A stretch of 64,000 bases of DNA from Rhizobium sp. BK313 (GCF_014193655.1 NZ_JACHZQ010000001.1:1860001-1924000); one strand, 5' to 3'; counted from the first letter of the stretch, positions 1-9,425 are shown. Made by a program: numbers and translations. Notes: generated by a model from the letters alone, not told the origin.

Positions 1-1077
1 ATCACCGTGCGTACGACGCCGGATATTGCCCTCTACCTGCTCAACCACAAGCGCCAGACGATCGTCGATTACGAAAGCCGCTTTGGCGTCTCCATCGTCA
101 TCGGCGCCGACAATGCCGTCGGCACTCAGCATTTTGCGATCGACCGCGGCGAGCCGGTGGAAAATCCGGTGAAGATCGAATCTCTGTTCAACTTCGCCGC
201 CATTCCGGAGGATGAGGACGACGATATCGTCATCGAGGCCGACGAGGACGAAGACGAAGAGCTCGAAGAAAAGGCCGCTAGCGTCGAGCAGCAGCCGGTC
301 GCCCGCTCCGAAACCAATGAAGGCGGCCGCAAGCGCAAGCGCCGCCGCCGCCGTCGCGGTCGTGGCAGTGACGCCCAGGTAGCTTCCGAGTCGGCCGACA
401 CCTCCCGAGAGGATGGTGACGAGGACGCTGATGAAGGCGACGAGGACGACAATAGCGGCAGCAGCGAGGTCTCTGCCGTGTCCAGCGACGATGGTCAGCA
501 GAAGCGCAAGCGCCGCCGCCGCGGCAAGCGTGGTGGCCGCCGCAACCGGGACGGTGAGGGCAATGAATTGGCCGCCGGCAGCGAAGCAGCCGGTTCCGAC
601 GAAGGTGCTGACGATGAGGATGACGGCGAAGACGATGTCGCTGTAACCGTCGCCGAAATTGTTGTTGTCGAAGGCGAAGCCGCCGTCGAAAGCCAGCCGG
701 CTATGGCGGCTGTCGAGACCGCAGCCGTGGTCGCCGAAGACGTGAAGCCCGCCAAGAGCCGCAGCCGTCGCAAGCCGAAGGCAGAAGCGTCGCCCGTTGA
801 AGCGCCGGTCGCTGAAGAGGCGCCCGCGGTTGACGTCGAGGCCGAAACGGTTGCAGAAATCGCTGGTGATCTTGACATTGCCGTCGAACCGATAGCCGCA
901 GCAGAGCCCGAAGTGACCGAGGCCGAAGCCAAGCCGGCACGCGCCAACCGCGAGTCGAACGTCTCCTCCTCCGAGCCGGTGGTCAGATCCACCCGCACGA
1001 GCGAAGGCGGCGAGGGCGAGGGCGAGCCGACCAAGCCGAAGAAGGCTGGTTGGTGGCAGCGCCGCGGTTTCTTCTGA
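1..1077 (+). CDS. rne: Ribonuclease E, C-terminal part (5' end outside window)
   Basis: The reading frame is open from base 1, so this is the 3' part of a longer gene. The first ~50 residues (TPDIALYLLNHKR and following) match the end of the catalytic half of RNase E/G. The rest is the low-complexity degradosome scaffold: acidic Asp/Glu stretches, two Arg/Lys-rich blocks (about residues 107-120 and 165-178) that would bind RNA, a long Ala/Glu/Val region, and the terminal GWWQRRGFF. In Caulobacter a C-terminal GWW-containing peptide of RNase E docks polynucleotide phosphorylase, so the same role is inferred here. RNase E initiates mRNA decay and processes rRNA and tRNA. An intrinsic terminator follows immediately. 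Confidence 0.92.
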   Translation: MTVRTTPDIALYLLNHKRQTIVDYESRFGVSIVIGADNAVGTQHFAIDRGEPVENPVKIESLFNFAAIPEDEDDDIVIEADEDEDEELEEKAASVEQQPVARSETNEGGRKRKRRRRRRGRGSDAQVASESADTSREDGDEDADEGDEDDNSGSSEVSAVSSDDGQQKRKRRRRGKRGGRRNRDGEGNELAAGSEAAGSDEGADDEDDGEDDVAVTVAEIVVVEGEAAVESQPAMAAVETAAVVAEDVKPAKSRSRRKPKAEASPVEAPVAEEAPAVDVEAETVAEIAGDLDIAVEPIAAAEPEVTEAEAKPARANRESNVSSSEPVVRSTRTSEGGEGEGEPTKPKKAGWWQRRGFF

Positions 1078-1103
1078 ACACTGCTGTTTGGAACGAGATA
1101 AAC

Positions 1104-1141
1104 AAAATCCGGCCGTGGCAACGCGGCCGGATTTTTGTTTT
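1104..1141 (+). terminator. Rho-independent terminator of rne
   Basis: A perfect 12-bp inverted repeat, AAAATCCGGCCG at 1104-1115 and its complement at 1124-1135, encloses an 8-base loop and runs into a T-rich tract. It lies 27 bases after the rne stop codon. The A-run on the 5' side would also let it work in the other direction. Confidence 0.9.
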
Positions 1142-1275
1142 GGACGACCGTAGCGGATAGGGTCGATATGCGTCTTGGTGTTGCCGTAAGGTGCTCACAC
1201 AGCGCCTTCGCAGCCTTAGTTCAAGTACTTCCTAAAATACTTTCAAAACTCACCGCAAATCTCTGATACAAGACT

Positions 1276-2439
1276 CTATTTCAGCCACGCCGCCATGCGT
1301 TCCGCCGCTTCCTCGATCTCCGCGTTCGAGCCTGCATAGGAGATCCGCATCGCCCGGTGTCCTTCGATTGGATCGAAGTCGAGGCCGGGTGTAGCGGCGA
1401 CGTTGATTTCGGCCAGCATCTTGCGGGCGAAGGCCATGCTGTCGTTGGTGAACCGGCTGACATCGACATAGGCGTAGAAGGCACCGTCCATCGGTGAAGC
1501 GATGGAGAAGCCGATCTCCGGCAGGCGACGCATCAGGAAATCGCGGTTGCGGCGATAGCTCTCGCGGTAGACGTCCAGCTCGGCCCCTGCCCCGAGCGCC
1601 GCCGCAGCGGCGATCTGCGAGAGTTCAGGCGCTGAGATATAGAGGCTCTGAGCGACGCGCTCGATCGGGCGCACCAGACGCTCCGGCAACACCATCCAGC
1701 CAATGCGCCAGCCGGTCATGCAATAATATTTCGAAAAGGAATTGATGACGATCGCCTCGTCGGTCAGCTCCAGCGCGCTCGTCTCCTCGCCGACGAAGGT
1801 CAGGCCGTGATAGATTTCGTCGGATATGAAAGCGATCGCACGGTCGGCGCAATAGTCGGCAAGCGCTTTTAGCGCCGCCCTGCCCGTCACCGTGCCGGTC
1901 GGATTGGCGGGGCTTGCGAGCAGCACGCCCTTCAGCCGCTTGCCGCTGGCCGCTTGCGCAGCCTCCAGGCTTTCCGGTGTCAGCGTGAATTGCGTTTCGG
2001 CGGTGACGGGTACTTCCAGGACATCGAGCCCAAGGGCAGCGAGAATATTGCGATAGGCCGGATAGCCGGGCCGGGCGATGGCGACACTGTCGCCGGGATC
2101 GAACAGCGTCAGAAAGGCGAGATTGAAACCAGCCGACGAACCGGTGGTGATCGCGATCCGCGCGGGATCGATGGTCAGCCCGTGGCGAACTCGGTAGTGA
2201 CCGGCAAGTGCTTGTTTCAGCGCCAGCGTGCCAAGAGCGTCCGTGTAGCCGATGCGCCCGTGACCGAGCGCTTCGCGTGCCGCCTCAAGTGCCGCCTGCG
2301 GCGTTGGATGCGACGGCTGGCCGACAGCCATCGAGATAACGGCATGTCCCGCCTGACGCCGACGCGTCGCCTCCGCCAGTACATCCATGGCATGGAAGGG
2401 CTCGACATCACTGCGTTTGGATAGGGAAAACAAGGTCAA
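1276..2439 (-). CDS. Class I/II pyridoxal-phosphate-dependent aminotransferase
   Basis: 387 residues, the normal length for fold-type I aminotransferases. Visible motifs are the substrate loop NPTG (about 179-182), SDEIY (206-210), the PLP-lysine motif SFSKYYCMTGWR (Schiff-base Lys237) and the carboxylate-binding Arg in GWRIG. The enzyme is a cytoplasmic amino-acid/2-oxo-acid transaminase. The substrate cannot be read from sequence; the family includes aspartate, aromatic and alanine-type enzymes. It is a single gene, divergent from the DsbA-like gene, and the 205-base gap must hold both promoters. Confidence 0.85.
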   Translation of the reverse strand: MTLFSLSKRSDVEPFHAMDVLAEATRRRQAGHAVISMAVGQPSHPTPQAALEAAREALGHGRIGYTDALGTLALKQALAGHYRVRHGLTIDPARIAITTGSSAGFNLAFLTLFDPGDSVAIARPGYPAYRNILAALGLDVLEVPVTAETQFTLTPESLEAAQAASGKRLKGVLLASPANPTGTVTGRAALKALADYCADRAIAFISDEIYHGLTFVGEETSALELTDEAIVINSFSKYYCMTGWRIGWMVLPERLVRPIERVAQSLYISAPELSQIAAAAALGAGAELDVYRESYRRNRDFLMRRLPEIGFSIASPMDGAFYAYVDVSRFTNDSMAFARKMLAEINVAATPGLDFDPIEGHRAMRISYAGSNAEIEEAAERMAAWLK

Positions 2440-2644
2440 TTCTTTCTCGGATCGGACTAGCGCCAGACAATTGCCGCAATATCAGCCTGTTCACAATCCC
2501 GCGATTGCGGCTTTGTCGTGAAAATTCCTGTTTCTGGAAATAAGCATGCACCGTAAATTGCACATAGGCATTTGTGGATTTTAACCTCGCGGTGATATCC
2601 CCAACCAAACGATGAGTCTCCGCACCTACCCAAACGAGGATCCG

Positions 2645-3412
2645 ATGACCCTTTTTTCCAAGACCCTGCTGACGGCTTCAGCGATCGCCATCGCCGCATC
2701 GTTCGCCACGGTCCAGCCCGCAGCCGCGCTGGATGACCAGCAGAAGAAGGAGTTCGGGGAATTCATCAAGGAATATCTCGTCGAGCATCCGGAAGTTCTG
2801 CTGGACGCACAAGCGGCGCTCGAGAAAAAACAGGAGGAAGCGCGCCTTGCCCAGTCTGCTAAGGCTGTCGCTCAAAACAAAGACGCCATCTTCAATTCCA
2901 AGGATGATGTCACGATCGGCAATCCTAAGGGCAACGTCACCGTCGTCGAATTCTTCGATTATAATTGCACCTATTGCCGTCATGCGCTTGGCGACATGGA
3001 CACGCTGCTGAAACAGGACACGAACGTACGTTTCGTGCTGAAGGAATTCCCGATCCTCGGGCCGGATTCGGTTGCCGCATCCAGAGTATCCGACGCTTTC
3101 CGTAAGCTGGCTCCGGAAAAATATGCAGAGTTTCACCGTGCGCTGCTTGGCAGCGACGGCCGCGCCTCAGAAGACAGCGCCATCGACGTCGCGACCTCGC
3201 TTGGCGTCAACGAAGCGGCAATCCGCGCCGAAATGGCGAAGAGCCCGAACAATGATTCGGTCAAGGCCACGTATCAGCTCGCCTCCGATCTCAACCTCAC
3301 CGGCACGCCGGCCTATGTCATCGGCGACGAGACGATCTCGGGCGCCATCGGTCTCGAGGCCATTCAACAAAAGATCGCCAATGTCCGCAGTTGCGGCAAG
3401 ACCACCTGCTAA
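2645..3412 (+). CDS. DsbA-family thiol:disulfide oxidoreductase (exported)
   Basis: 255 residues from the ATG at 2645, chosen over an upstream ATG at 2612 because GAGGA sits just before it and it places a clean signal peptide (hydrophobic core, PAAA cleavage region near 29) at the N-terminus. A short charged helix, about 31-80, precedes a thioredoxin fold with the redox motif Cys108-Thr-Tyr-Cys111 and the cis-Pro region TGTPAYVIG. The layout matches the BdbD/Com1-like branch of DsbA proteins rather than E. coli DsbA. It should catalyse or repair disulfides in the periplasm. Two further cysteines lie close together at the extreme C-terminus. Confidence 0.88.
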   Translation: MTLFSKTLLTASAIAIAASFATVQPAAALDDQQKKEFGEFIKEYLVEHPEVLLDAQAALEKKQEEARLAQSAKAVAQNKDAIFNSKDDVTIGNPKGNVTVVEFFDYNCTYCRHALGDMDTLLKQDTNVRFVLKEFPILGPDSVAASRVSDAFRKLAPEKYAEFHRALLGSDGRASEDSAIDVATSLGVNEAAIRAEMAKSPNNDSVKATYQLASDLNLTGTPAYVIGDETISGAIGLEAIQQKIANVRSCGKTTC

Positions 3413-3693
3413 ATTTGGGTTGAGGGCTCGCTTTATCAGAGCCAGACGATGATGGCCGCTGCTACGCATTCTGAGAAGGTGCAGGGGCACGCAGCGGTCG
3501 CAGCGGGCGTAACGCCATAGATCAATACATCAAATTACTCCCGGCAGCGGCGGCTCGCCAACCATTGAATCAGTCGGTGGATGGCGCCGCAGGTGGCAAA
3601 TGCCACCTGCTCTGCTAGCCAGAAGTGGCCACATCAGTTAGACAGAACCTAACGCAGACCTATGGAATGACGGAAACTCTCGTCGTCCCAAGC
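3413..3693. other. Convergent intergenic gap with a perfect hairpin
   Basis: 281 bases between two convergent genes. The only clear structure is a perfect 10-bp inverted repeat, GCAGGTGGCA at 3589-3598 and TGCCACCTGC at 3601-3610, separated by two bases. No T-tract follows, so terminator function is uncertain. No convincing coding sequence was seen. Confidence 0.5.
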
Positions 3694-4413
3694 TCAGGCC
3701 TCGATGGCCATGGCTTCTTCAAGCCGACGCCCATCGTTGGCCCACAGATGCTCGATCTGCAAGGCTGTCGGATCGGGGAAGATATAGACGTCGCCGTTCT
3801 CGATTCCTCGGACAATGTTCGTGGCTACATGTTCCGGCGTGGCTTTTTCGAGAGGAACGTCCCTTGCCAATTCTGTATCGACAGGACCCGGATAGATGCC
3901 GATGACATCGATGCCAGATTTTTTCAAAGTTCCTCGAAGCGTCTGCGTCAGCGACTGCAGAGCAGCCTTCGACGCGGAATAACTACCCAAAGGCGGCGCG
4001 GAAACAAGCCCAACAATGCTGACGACATTGACAATCGTCCCAGAACCGCGGGCAATGAACCGCGGGGTAAACGCGCGAATAACGCGAAGCGTCCCATAGA
4101 AGTTTGTCTTCATATCAGCGTCGAGCGCATCGTGTGGGCTGGTGATGAAGTCGCTGAATGCAAGACTGCCGGCGTTATTTAACAATACATCGATATCTAC
4201 CGCACCCTCAGACGCGCGGTTGACCGAGCCCTCATCTGTTATGTCGAGCTGCATCGGCACAACCCGAGCGTCACCGAAATCGGGAAGGGTCTCCAGACTG
4301 CGAGCGCAGGCGTAGATCTTTTTCACATCGGCTCGCAGGAGCTCTCTAACTGTCGCTGCTCCAATGCCGCGGTTTGCTCCAGAAACTAGGACGACTTTGT
4401 TCTTCAATGACAT
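3694..4413 (-). CDS. Short-chain dehydrogenase/reductase (SDR)
   Basis: 239 residues with the classical SDR plan: the cofactor motif GANRGIG (about 12-18), the NNAG motif, a catalytic Ser in the VSIVG stretch, and YSASK with the catalytic Tyr and Lys. It should be an NAD(P)-dependent oxidoreductase of unknown substrate. It is transcribed divergently from a TetR gene, with two shared palindromes between them, so it is probably the target of that repressor. The pair sits between the dsbA-like gene and aroQ and looks like an accessory insertion. Confidence 0.86.
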   Translation of the reverse strand: MSLKNKVVLVSGANRGIGAATVRELLRADVKKIYACARSLETLPDFGDARVVPMQLDITDEGSVNRASEGAVDIDVLLNNAGSLAFSDFITSPHDALDADMKTNFYGTLRVIRAFTPRFIARGSGTIVNVVSIVGLVSAPPLGSYSASKAALQSLTQTLRGTLKKSGIDVIGIYPGPVDTELARDVPLEKATPEHVATNIVRGIENGDVYIFPDPTALQIEHLWANDGRRLEEAMAIEA

Positions 4414-4471
4414 GATGTTCCTTTCTGATTGATTGCTTCTGTCGGCGAGCAGTGGAGGTCAAGGCGACAAA

Positions 4472-4517
4472 GTAAACAATTCTGTTTACATGCCGCATGT
4501 AAAACAGATCTGTTTAC
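4472..4517. promoter_or_regulatory. Two palindromic operators between SDR and TetR genes
   Basis: Two inverted repeats share the half-site TGTTTAC. The first is GTAAACA-ATTC-TGTTTAC at 4472-4489. The second is GTAAAACAGATCTGTTTAC at 4499-4517, whose core AAACAGATCTGTTT is a perfect palindrome. They occupy the divergent promoter region, 52 bases before the TetR start and 59 before the SDR start. Binding of the adjacent TetR protein at both sites, controlling itself and the SDR, is inferred from arrangement only. Confidence 0.72.
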
Positions 4518-4568
4518 CGAGTCAACGAATTTTGGTAGATGTGCTGCATATTTCACCAAGGAGCATCC

Positions 4569-5147
4569 ATGTCTGGCGAGGCGCCGGTTCCGGCTAAGAA
4601 ACTTGAAATCCTGAAACTGGCCTTTGATCGTTTCTACGACGGCGGGTTTCACGCTACCGGCATCGACACGGTCATGGCCGACAGCGGAATTTCGAAACGC
4701 ACGCTTTACAAGTATTTCCCGTCAAAGGAGGATTTGATCGAGGCAGTGCTGGATCAATATGGCCAGGGCATTGCTAGTGCATTTTTTGGCCCGGTGATGG
4801 GTGCCAATAGCGATGCCCACCAACAAATCCTCGCTTGTTTTGATAGCCGCCGGATGATGCTGGAAGCGGATCGGCGAGGCTGCCTAGGGATAAAGGCATC
4901 GCAAGAATATGTCGGAAAGCATGAGGGAATTGCATCTCGCGGCAAAGCACTCGGTTTCTATGTCGAGCAGCGCTTCATTGAAATGTGCGAGCGCTTGGAG
5001 GTGTCAGAGCCCGCCGTCTTGGGAAAGCAGGTCGCTATTTTGTTTCAGGGGGCACTTCTCTTGTCGCAGGTATATGGAAACGCCGATCCTTTTGTGTCCG
5101 CCAAGGCTGCGGTGGAAATCCTTTTGGAAAATGCGGCACGACAATGA
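4569..5147 (+). CDS. TetR/AcrR-family transcriptional regulator
   Basis: 192 residues from ATG 4569, preceded at good spacing by AAGGAG (4558-4563); an upstream in-frame ATG at 4539 lacks such a site. The N-terminal helix-turn-helix is typical: FDRFYDGGFHATGIDTVMADSG, then SKRTLYKYFPSKEDL (about 40-55). The C-terminal part is a ligand-binding/dimerisation domain of the kind that often senses small hydrophobic molecules or electrophiles. It is divergent from the SDR gene with shared operators. Confidence 0.9.
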   Translation: MSGEAPVPAKKLEILKLAFDRFYDGGFHATGIDTVMADSGISKRTLYKYFPSKEDLIEAVLDQYGQGIASAFFGPVMGANSDAHQQILACFDSRRMMLEADRRGCLGIKASQEYVGKHEGIASRGKALGFYVEQRFIEMCERLEVSEPAVLGKQVAILFQGALLLSQVYGNADPFVSAKAAVEILLENAARQ

Positions 5148-5438
5148 GAGGGCGGTCGATCGGATTCTATCGACCCTGACGATTTGGATCAGCACATTCT
5201 GGATCTCGGCATGGATGCTGTTCCTAGGTGCCGTCACTGCGCCAAGCATCTCTCCCAACAGGCAATGAATCTAGAAGCAGGCCTGATCCTCTCCTAAATC
5301 GCACCGATTTGGGGATCAGGCGCAAAATCGCCAAAATCAGAGCGTTTCCACACTTGCACAAACGCAACTCTGCCCTGGGGGCTTTCCTATATGCCGTTGG
5401 GAGGCTATAGGTTGCGCTGCAATTTGACGGAACCTCTA
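5148..5438. promoter_or_regulatory. aroQ upstream region with nested inverted repeat
   Basis: 291 bases between tetR and aroQ with no convincing gene. CCTGATCC at 5282-5289 pairs with GGATCAGG at 5313-5320, and inside it AAATCG at 5296-5301 pairs with CGATTT at 5305-5310. The hairpin could end the tetR transcript or be part of the aroQ leader; there is no clear T-run. The aroQ promoter should lie downstream of it. Confidence 0.45.
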
Positions 5439-5876
5439 ATGGCGCAAACCATTTTCGTCCTGAACGGACCCAATTTGAATGCCCTTGGCAAGCGCGAGCC
5501 AGGCATCTATGGCGGCAAGACACTCAAGGATATCGAAGCCGATTGCAAATCCGTGGGCGAAAGCCTCGGCTTCATTGTTGACTTTCGCCAGAGCAATCAT
5601 GAAGGCGTGCTGGTCGACTGGCTGCACGAAGCCGGAGACGTCGCCGCCGGCATCGCCATCAACCCCGGCGCTTATGGCCATACGTCGATCGCGCTTCATG
5701 ACGCCATCCGAGCCATTTCCATTCCGGTAGTGGAGGTTCACATCTCCAATATTCACGCGCGCGAAGAATTCCGGCATAAATCGATGATCGCGCCCGCTGC
5801 CAAGGGCATGATCTGCGGTTTCGGACCCCATAGCTATATCCTGGCGCTGCATGCGCTGAAATCCATCACGCAATAA
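5439..5876 (+). CDS. aroQ: 3-dehydroquinate dehydratase, type II
   Basis: 145 residues, the usual size of the dodecameric type II enzyme. It catalyses dehydroquinate to dehydroshikimate, step three of the shikimate pathway. Family motifs are visible: [19 protein letters not shown] (catalytic Tyr), [31 protein letters not shown] and the active-site His region. ATG 5439 was chosen because the family starts right at the first beta strand (TIFVLNGPN); an upstream in-frame ATG only adds an unrelated leader. It is followed by accB after 23 bases and is probably cotranscribed with accBC. Confidence 0.95.
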   Translation: MAQTIFVLNGPNLNALGKREPGIYGGKTLKDIEADCKSVGESLGFIVDFRQSNHEGVLVDWLHEAGDVAAGIAINPGAYGHTSIALHDAIRAISIPVVEVHISNIHAREEFRHKSMIAPAAKGMICGFGPHSYILALHALKSITQ

Positions 5877-5899
5877 CAAGAATACAGGGCAAAACATCC

Positions 5900-6364
5900 A
5901 TGGCTGAAAAGAAATTGGGCATCGACCAGGCGCTGATTCGCGACCTCGCCAATATTCTCAACGAAACCGATCTGACCGAGATCGAAGTCGAGCAGGAAGA
6001 TCTGCGCATCCGTGTTTCCCGCGCCGGCACGCCGCAATATGTTCAGGCACCGATCGCAGCACCCGCTTATGCTGCAGCGGCGCCCGCCGCTCCGGCTGCG
6101 GCTGCTCCCGCCGGCAAGTCGCGCAACCCGGACAACGTCGTCAGCGCACCGATGGTCGGCACGGTCTACATGGCACCCGCTCCGGGCGCTGCCGCGTTCA
6201 TTGAGGTCGGTGCCTCCGTCAAGGAGGGCCAGACGCTGCTGATCATCGAAGCCATGAAGACGATGAACCAGATTCCTGCGCCCAAGTCCGGCGTTGTGAC
6301 CGAAATCCTCATTCAGGACGGACGCCCGGTCGAATACGGCGAAGCCCTGGTCGTCATCGAGTAG
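5900..6364 (+). CDS. accB: Biotin carboxyl carrier protein of acetyl-CoA carboxylase
   Basis: 154 residues. An N-terminal helical part is followed by an Ala/Pro-rich flexible linker (about 46-72) and a biotinyl domain with the modification site EAMKTMN (biotinylated Lys120). It carries CO2 between AccC and the carboxyltransferase in the first committed step of fatty-acid synthesis. It lies in the order aroQ-accB-accC, with accC starting 5 bases after its stop. The BirA-type ligase encoded at 53.6-54.4 kb in this window is the expected modifying enzyme. Confidence 0.97.
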   Translation: MAEKKLGIDQALIRDLANILNETDLTEIEVEQEDLRIRVSRAGTPQYVQAPIAAPAYAAAAPAAPAAAAPAGKSRNPDNVVSAPMVGTVYMAPAPGAAAFIEVGASVKEGQTLLIIEAMKTMNQIPAPKSGVVTEILIQDGRPVEYGEALVVIE

Positions 6365-6369
6365 GCCAT

Positions 6370-7722
6370 ATGCCCATGATTTCGAAGATACTCATAGCCA
6401 ATCGCGGAGAGATCGCCCTTCGTGTACTGCGCGCCTGCAAGGAGCTCGGCATTGCGAGCGTCGCGGTGCATTCGACCGCCGACGCCGACGCGATGCATGT
6501 GCGCCTGGCGGATGAAAGCGTGTGCATCGGCCCGCCGCCGTCGCGCGAAAGCTATCTCAACATCCACCAGATCGTCGCAGCCTGCGAGATCACCGGTGCC
6601 GACGCCGTGCATCCGGGCTATGGGTTCCTGTCGGAGAACGCCAAGTTCGCCGATATTCTCGAAGCGCATGGCATTACCTTCATCGGCCCGACCGCGGAGC
6701 ATATCCGCATCATGGGCGATAAGATCACCGCCAAGACGACGGCGCAGCAGCTCGGCATTCCCGTCGTTCCCGGCTCGGACGGCGAAGTGAAGACCGAGGC
6801 GGAAGCGCTGAAGACGGCGAAGGAAATCGGCTACCCCGTGCTAATCAAGGCGACCGCCGGCGGCGGCGGACGCGGCATGAAGGTGGCGCGCACGGAAGCC
6901 GATGTCATCGAAGCCTGGTCGACAGCACGCACTGAAGCGGCAGCCGCCTTCGGCAACGAATCCGTCTACATGGAAAAATATCTCGGCAAGCCGCGCCACA
7001 TCGAAATCCAGGTGTTCGGCGACGGCGAAGGCAATGCCGTGCATCTTGGAGAGCGCGACTGCTCGCTGCAGCGCCGCCACCAGAAGGTCTGGGAAGAGGC
7101 CAATTCACCGGCGCTCAACGTCGAGCAGCGCATGAAGATTGGCCAGGTCTGCGCCGACGCGATGAGGAAGCTGAAGTACCGCGGCGCCGGCACGATCGAG
7201 TTCCTCTACGAGAACGGTGAGTTCTATTTCATCGAAATGAACACCCGCCTGCAGGTGGAACATCCGGTTACCGAAGCCATTACCGGCATCGATCTCGTGC
7301 ATGAACAGATCCGCGTCGCCTCGGGTGGCGGCCTTTCCGTGACACAGGAAGATGTGCACTTCCACGGGCACGCCATCGAATGCCGCATCAATGCCGAGGA
7401 CGCACGCACCTTCGTGCCCTCTCCCGGCACGATCACGCATTTCCATGCGCCTGGCGGCCTTGGTGTGCGCATCGATTCGGGCGCCTATCAGGGTTACAAG
7501 ATCCCGCCCTATTACGACAGCCTGATCGGCAAGCTGATTGTGCACGGCCGCACCCGCGTCGAATGCATGATGCGTCTGCGCCGCGCGCTCGACGAATTCG
7601 TGGTCGATGGCATCAAGACCACCCTGCCGCTGTTCCAGGACCTTGTTTCCAACCAGGATATCGCCAACGGCGATTATGATATCCACTGGCTGGAAGACTA
7701 TCTGGCGAAAGGCTCGGCTTAA
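6370..7722 (+). CDS. accC: Biotin carboxylase subunit of acetyl-CoA carboxylase
   Basis: 450 residues, full length. It begins with the [13 protein letters not shown] motif of biotin carboxylases. An ATP-grasp domain follows with the Gly-rich loop GGGGRGMK (about 163-170), [15 protein letters not shown] and [14 protein letters not shown] with catalytic Glu/Arg residues, then the biotin carboxylase C-terminal domain. It carboxylates biotin on AccB using bicarbonate and ATP. The start could be ATG 6370 or the in-frame ATG 6376 two codons on. The next gene, aat, begins 3 bases after its stop. Confidence 0.97.
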   Translation: MPMISKILIANRGEIALRVLRACKELGIASVAVHSTADADAMHVRLADESVCIGPPPSRESYLNIHQIVAACEITGADAVHPGYGFLSENAKFADILEAHGITFIGPTAEHIRIMGDKITAKTTAQQLGIPVVPGSDGEVKTEAEALKTAKEIGYPVLIKATAGGGGRGMKVARTEADVIEAWSTARTEAAAAFGNESVYMEKYLGKPRHIEIQVFGDGEGNAVHLGERDCSLQRRHQKVWEEANSPALNVEQRMKIGQVCADAMRKLKYRGAGTIEFLYENGEFYFIEMNTRLQVEHPVTEAITGIDLVHEQIRVASGGGLSVTQEDVHFHGHAIECRINAEDARTFVPSPGTITHFHAPGGLGVRIDSGAYQGYKIPPYYDSLIGKLIVHGRTRVECMMRLRRALDEFVVDGIKTTLPLFQDLVSNQDIANGDYDIHWLEDYLAKGSA

Positions 7723-7725
7723 CCG

Positions 7726-8349
7726 ATGGCAGGACCGCGCGGTAGAAATCCCGGCATTACTCCGGAGATTCTGCTGCGCGCCTATTCCATCGGGCTCTTC
7801 CCAATGGCGGAATCGGCTGATGATCCGGAAATCTTCTGGGTCGAACCGGAGCTACGCGGCGTGCTGCCGCTCGACACTTTTCACGTTTCGAAAAGCCTGG
7901 CGAAGACCATCCGCCGCAAGCCCTTCGATATTCGTTTCAACACGGATTTCGACGCCGTCATCGCTGCCTGCGCCGAGCAGACTAACGGCCGGCCGAGCAC
8001 CTGGATCAACAAGACCATCAGGTCGCTCTATTCGACGCTCAACCATATCGGTCACGCCCATTCCGTCGAAGCTTGGGAGGACGGCAAACTGGTCGGCGGG
8101 CTCTATGGCGTATCGCTGGGCTCGGCCTTCTTCGGCGAGAGCATGTTTTCACGCCGCACAGACGCCTCGAAGATCTGTCTTGTCTGTCTCGTCGAGCGCC
8201 TCAGACAGCGCGGCTTCACTTTGCTCGATACTCAATTCACCACCGAGCATTTGAGGACATTCGGCGCGATCGACGTGCCGAAGGATGAATACGCAAAGAT
8301 GCTGGAGAAAGCGATGGAATCGCCCAATCTGAGCTTCTCAGGCGGTTGA
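7726..8349 (+). CDS. aat: Leucyl/phenylalanyl-tRNA--protein transferase
   Basis: 207 residues with the family hallmarks: [28 protein letters not shown], the SVEAW and [19 protein letters not shown] motifs, and [14 protein letters not shown]. The enzyme adds Leu or Phe to proteins with N-terminal Lys or Arg, making them substrates of the ClpS/ClpAP N-end-rule pathway. It starts 3 bases after accC and is probably translated from the same message. Linkage to accBC is common in alphaproteobacteria. Confidence 0.95.
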   Translation: MAGPRGRNPGITPEILLRAYSIGLFPMAESADDPEIFWVEPELRGVLPLDTFHVSKSLAKTIRRKPFDIRFNTDFDAVIAACAEQTNGRPSTWINKTIRSLYSTLNHIGHAHSVEAWEDGKLVGGLYGVSLGSAFFGESMFSRRTDASKICLVCLVERLRQRGFTLLDTQFTTEHLRTFGAIDVPKDEYAKMLEKAMESPNLSFSGG

Positions 8350-8782
8350 AATTCCACAATCCGGATCGCCGCCATGGCATGACGGACATGATCGCCGTTG
8401 GCACTGAATTGAAGATCGTAGCGAAGCTCCCCTTCCTGCAGGTTGTCATCGACTTTTCCGTGCATCAACGGCTTTAAATCTGTGGTTTTATTTGCTAACG
8501 CTCAACATGAAGAGCGTTGGTGCATTGAGGTTCCACTTTGCCGTCGTAAATACCGGTCTCATCCAATTTCACCCTGTATGTCAGGGCAGCATTATTGCTG
8601 CCGGACGTATGATCACGTTCATCGGGTGGTGGCCTGAGACCGGTTTGGCATTGTTGAAATGCGCCATGCGCAGCCATTGCTGTCTCAGCTCTTCAGCCGT
8701 CCGAAACATCGCCACGCCGCGCCCGTAATGGGCTTGTCTTATCGCCAACTTGGTGAACTTCCGAACGGAAGACCAAGACGGT
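8350..8782. other. 433-base stretch without a convincing gene
   Basis: Between aat and the DUF1062 gene. Two short hairpins are visible: AACGCTC (8497-8503) with GAGCGTT (8512-8518), and GGCAGC (8585-8590) with GCTGCC (8597-8602). Short minus-strand frames here have fairly protein-like composition, for example one ending near 8495 and one starting at 8468, but none has a recognisable domain or ribosome site. It may be the remains of a decayed gene at an insertion point, together with the DUF1062 promoter. Confidence 0.4.
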
Positions 8783-9421
8783 ATGTGCAATATTCTGAAG
8801 GTCCGATGGACCATCAATCCTCGAACGGCCCCTCAGCCGTGGATCGCCTGCAGCGGATGCGGTTGCCTCAAACCTTTCAAGTCCAGCGGCAAGATCAGGC
8901 TCAACGCCAACGGCAAAAAACTCGATGCCTGGCTCGTCTATAGATGCACGGACTGCGACAAGACATGGAACCGGACGCTCTTCGAGCGCCAGACCATTCG
9001 TGATCTCAATCCCCTTGTTCTGGAGGCGATGCAAGGCAACGATCGCGAGTGGATACGGGCGCGGGAATTCGATCTCGATGCCGTGAGGCGCAAGGCTCAA
9101 CGTATTGACGAGTTTGCCGATGCCGATGTTCAAAAAGAGGTGCTGGACGAACCGGAAAGCTGGACAATGCTGGAAATCGATTTGGTGGCCACGCTTCCCA
9201 TCAGTGCGCGTCTGGACCGCCTTCTCGCCTCGGAGTTCGGCATCTCACGATCCCGGCTTCAGGCTTTGCATGAAGGGGCGAAGCTGAAAATCCATCCGGA
9301 TCGCGCCGATGCCATACGGCGAAGGGTCAAGGATGGCTCGCGCATTGTTGTCGATCTCTCTAACGAAACCGATCGGCATTTTATTTGGAAAGCCGCCACT
9401 TCTGGCACAGAGGCCGGCTGA
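8783..9421 (+). CDS. DUF1062 domain-containing protein
   Basis: 212 residues from ATG 8783; an earlier in-frame TTG at 8750 has no good ribosome site. Near the N-terminus are CSGCGCLKPF and RCTDCDKTWNR, giving two CxxC pairs about 30 residues apart that should hold one zinc ion. The C-terminal part (LVATLPISARLDRLLASEFGISRSRLQALHEGAKL) resembles a small S4-like RNA-binding fold. The family name is from memory of rhizobial annotation, and its function is unknown. It interrupts the usual aat-DUF2155 neighbourhood. Confidence 0.72.
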   Translation: MCNILKVRWTINPRTAPQPWIACSGCGCLKPFKSSGKIRLNANGKKLDAWLVYRCTDCDKTWNRTLFERQTIRDLNPLVLEAMQGNDREWIRAREFDLDAVRRKAQRIDEFADADVQKEVLDEPESWTMLEIDLVATLPISARLDRLLASEFGISRSRLQALHEGAKLKIHPDRADAIRRRVKDGSRIVVDLSNETDRHFIWKAATSGTEAG

Positions 9422-9425
9422 CCAG

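Noticed and set aside
495..1121. 208-codon minus-strand frame opposite the rne tail
   Set aside because: Ser/Ala-rich low-complexity shadow of the repetitive acidic/basic RNase E tail.
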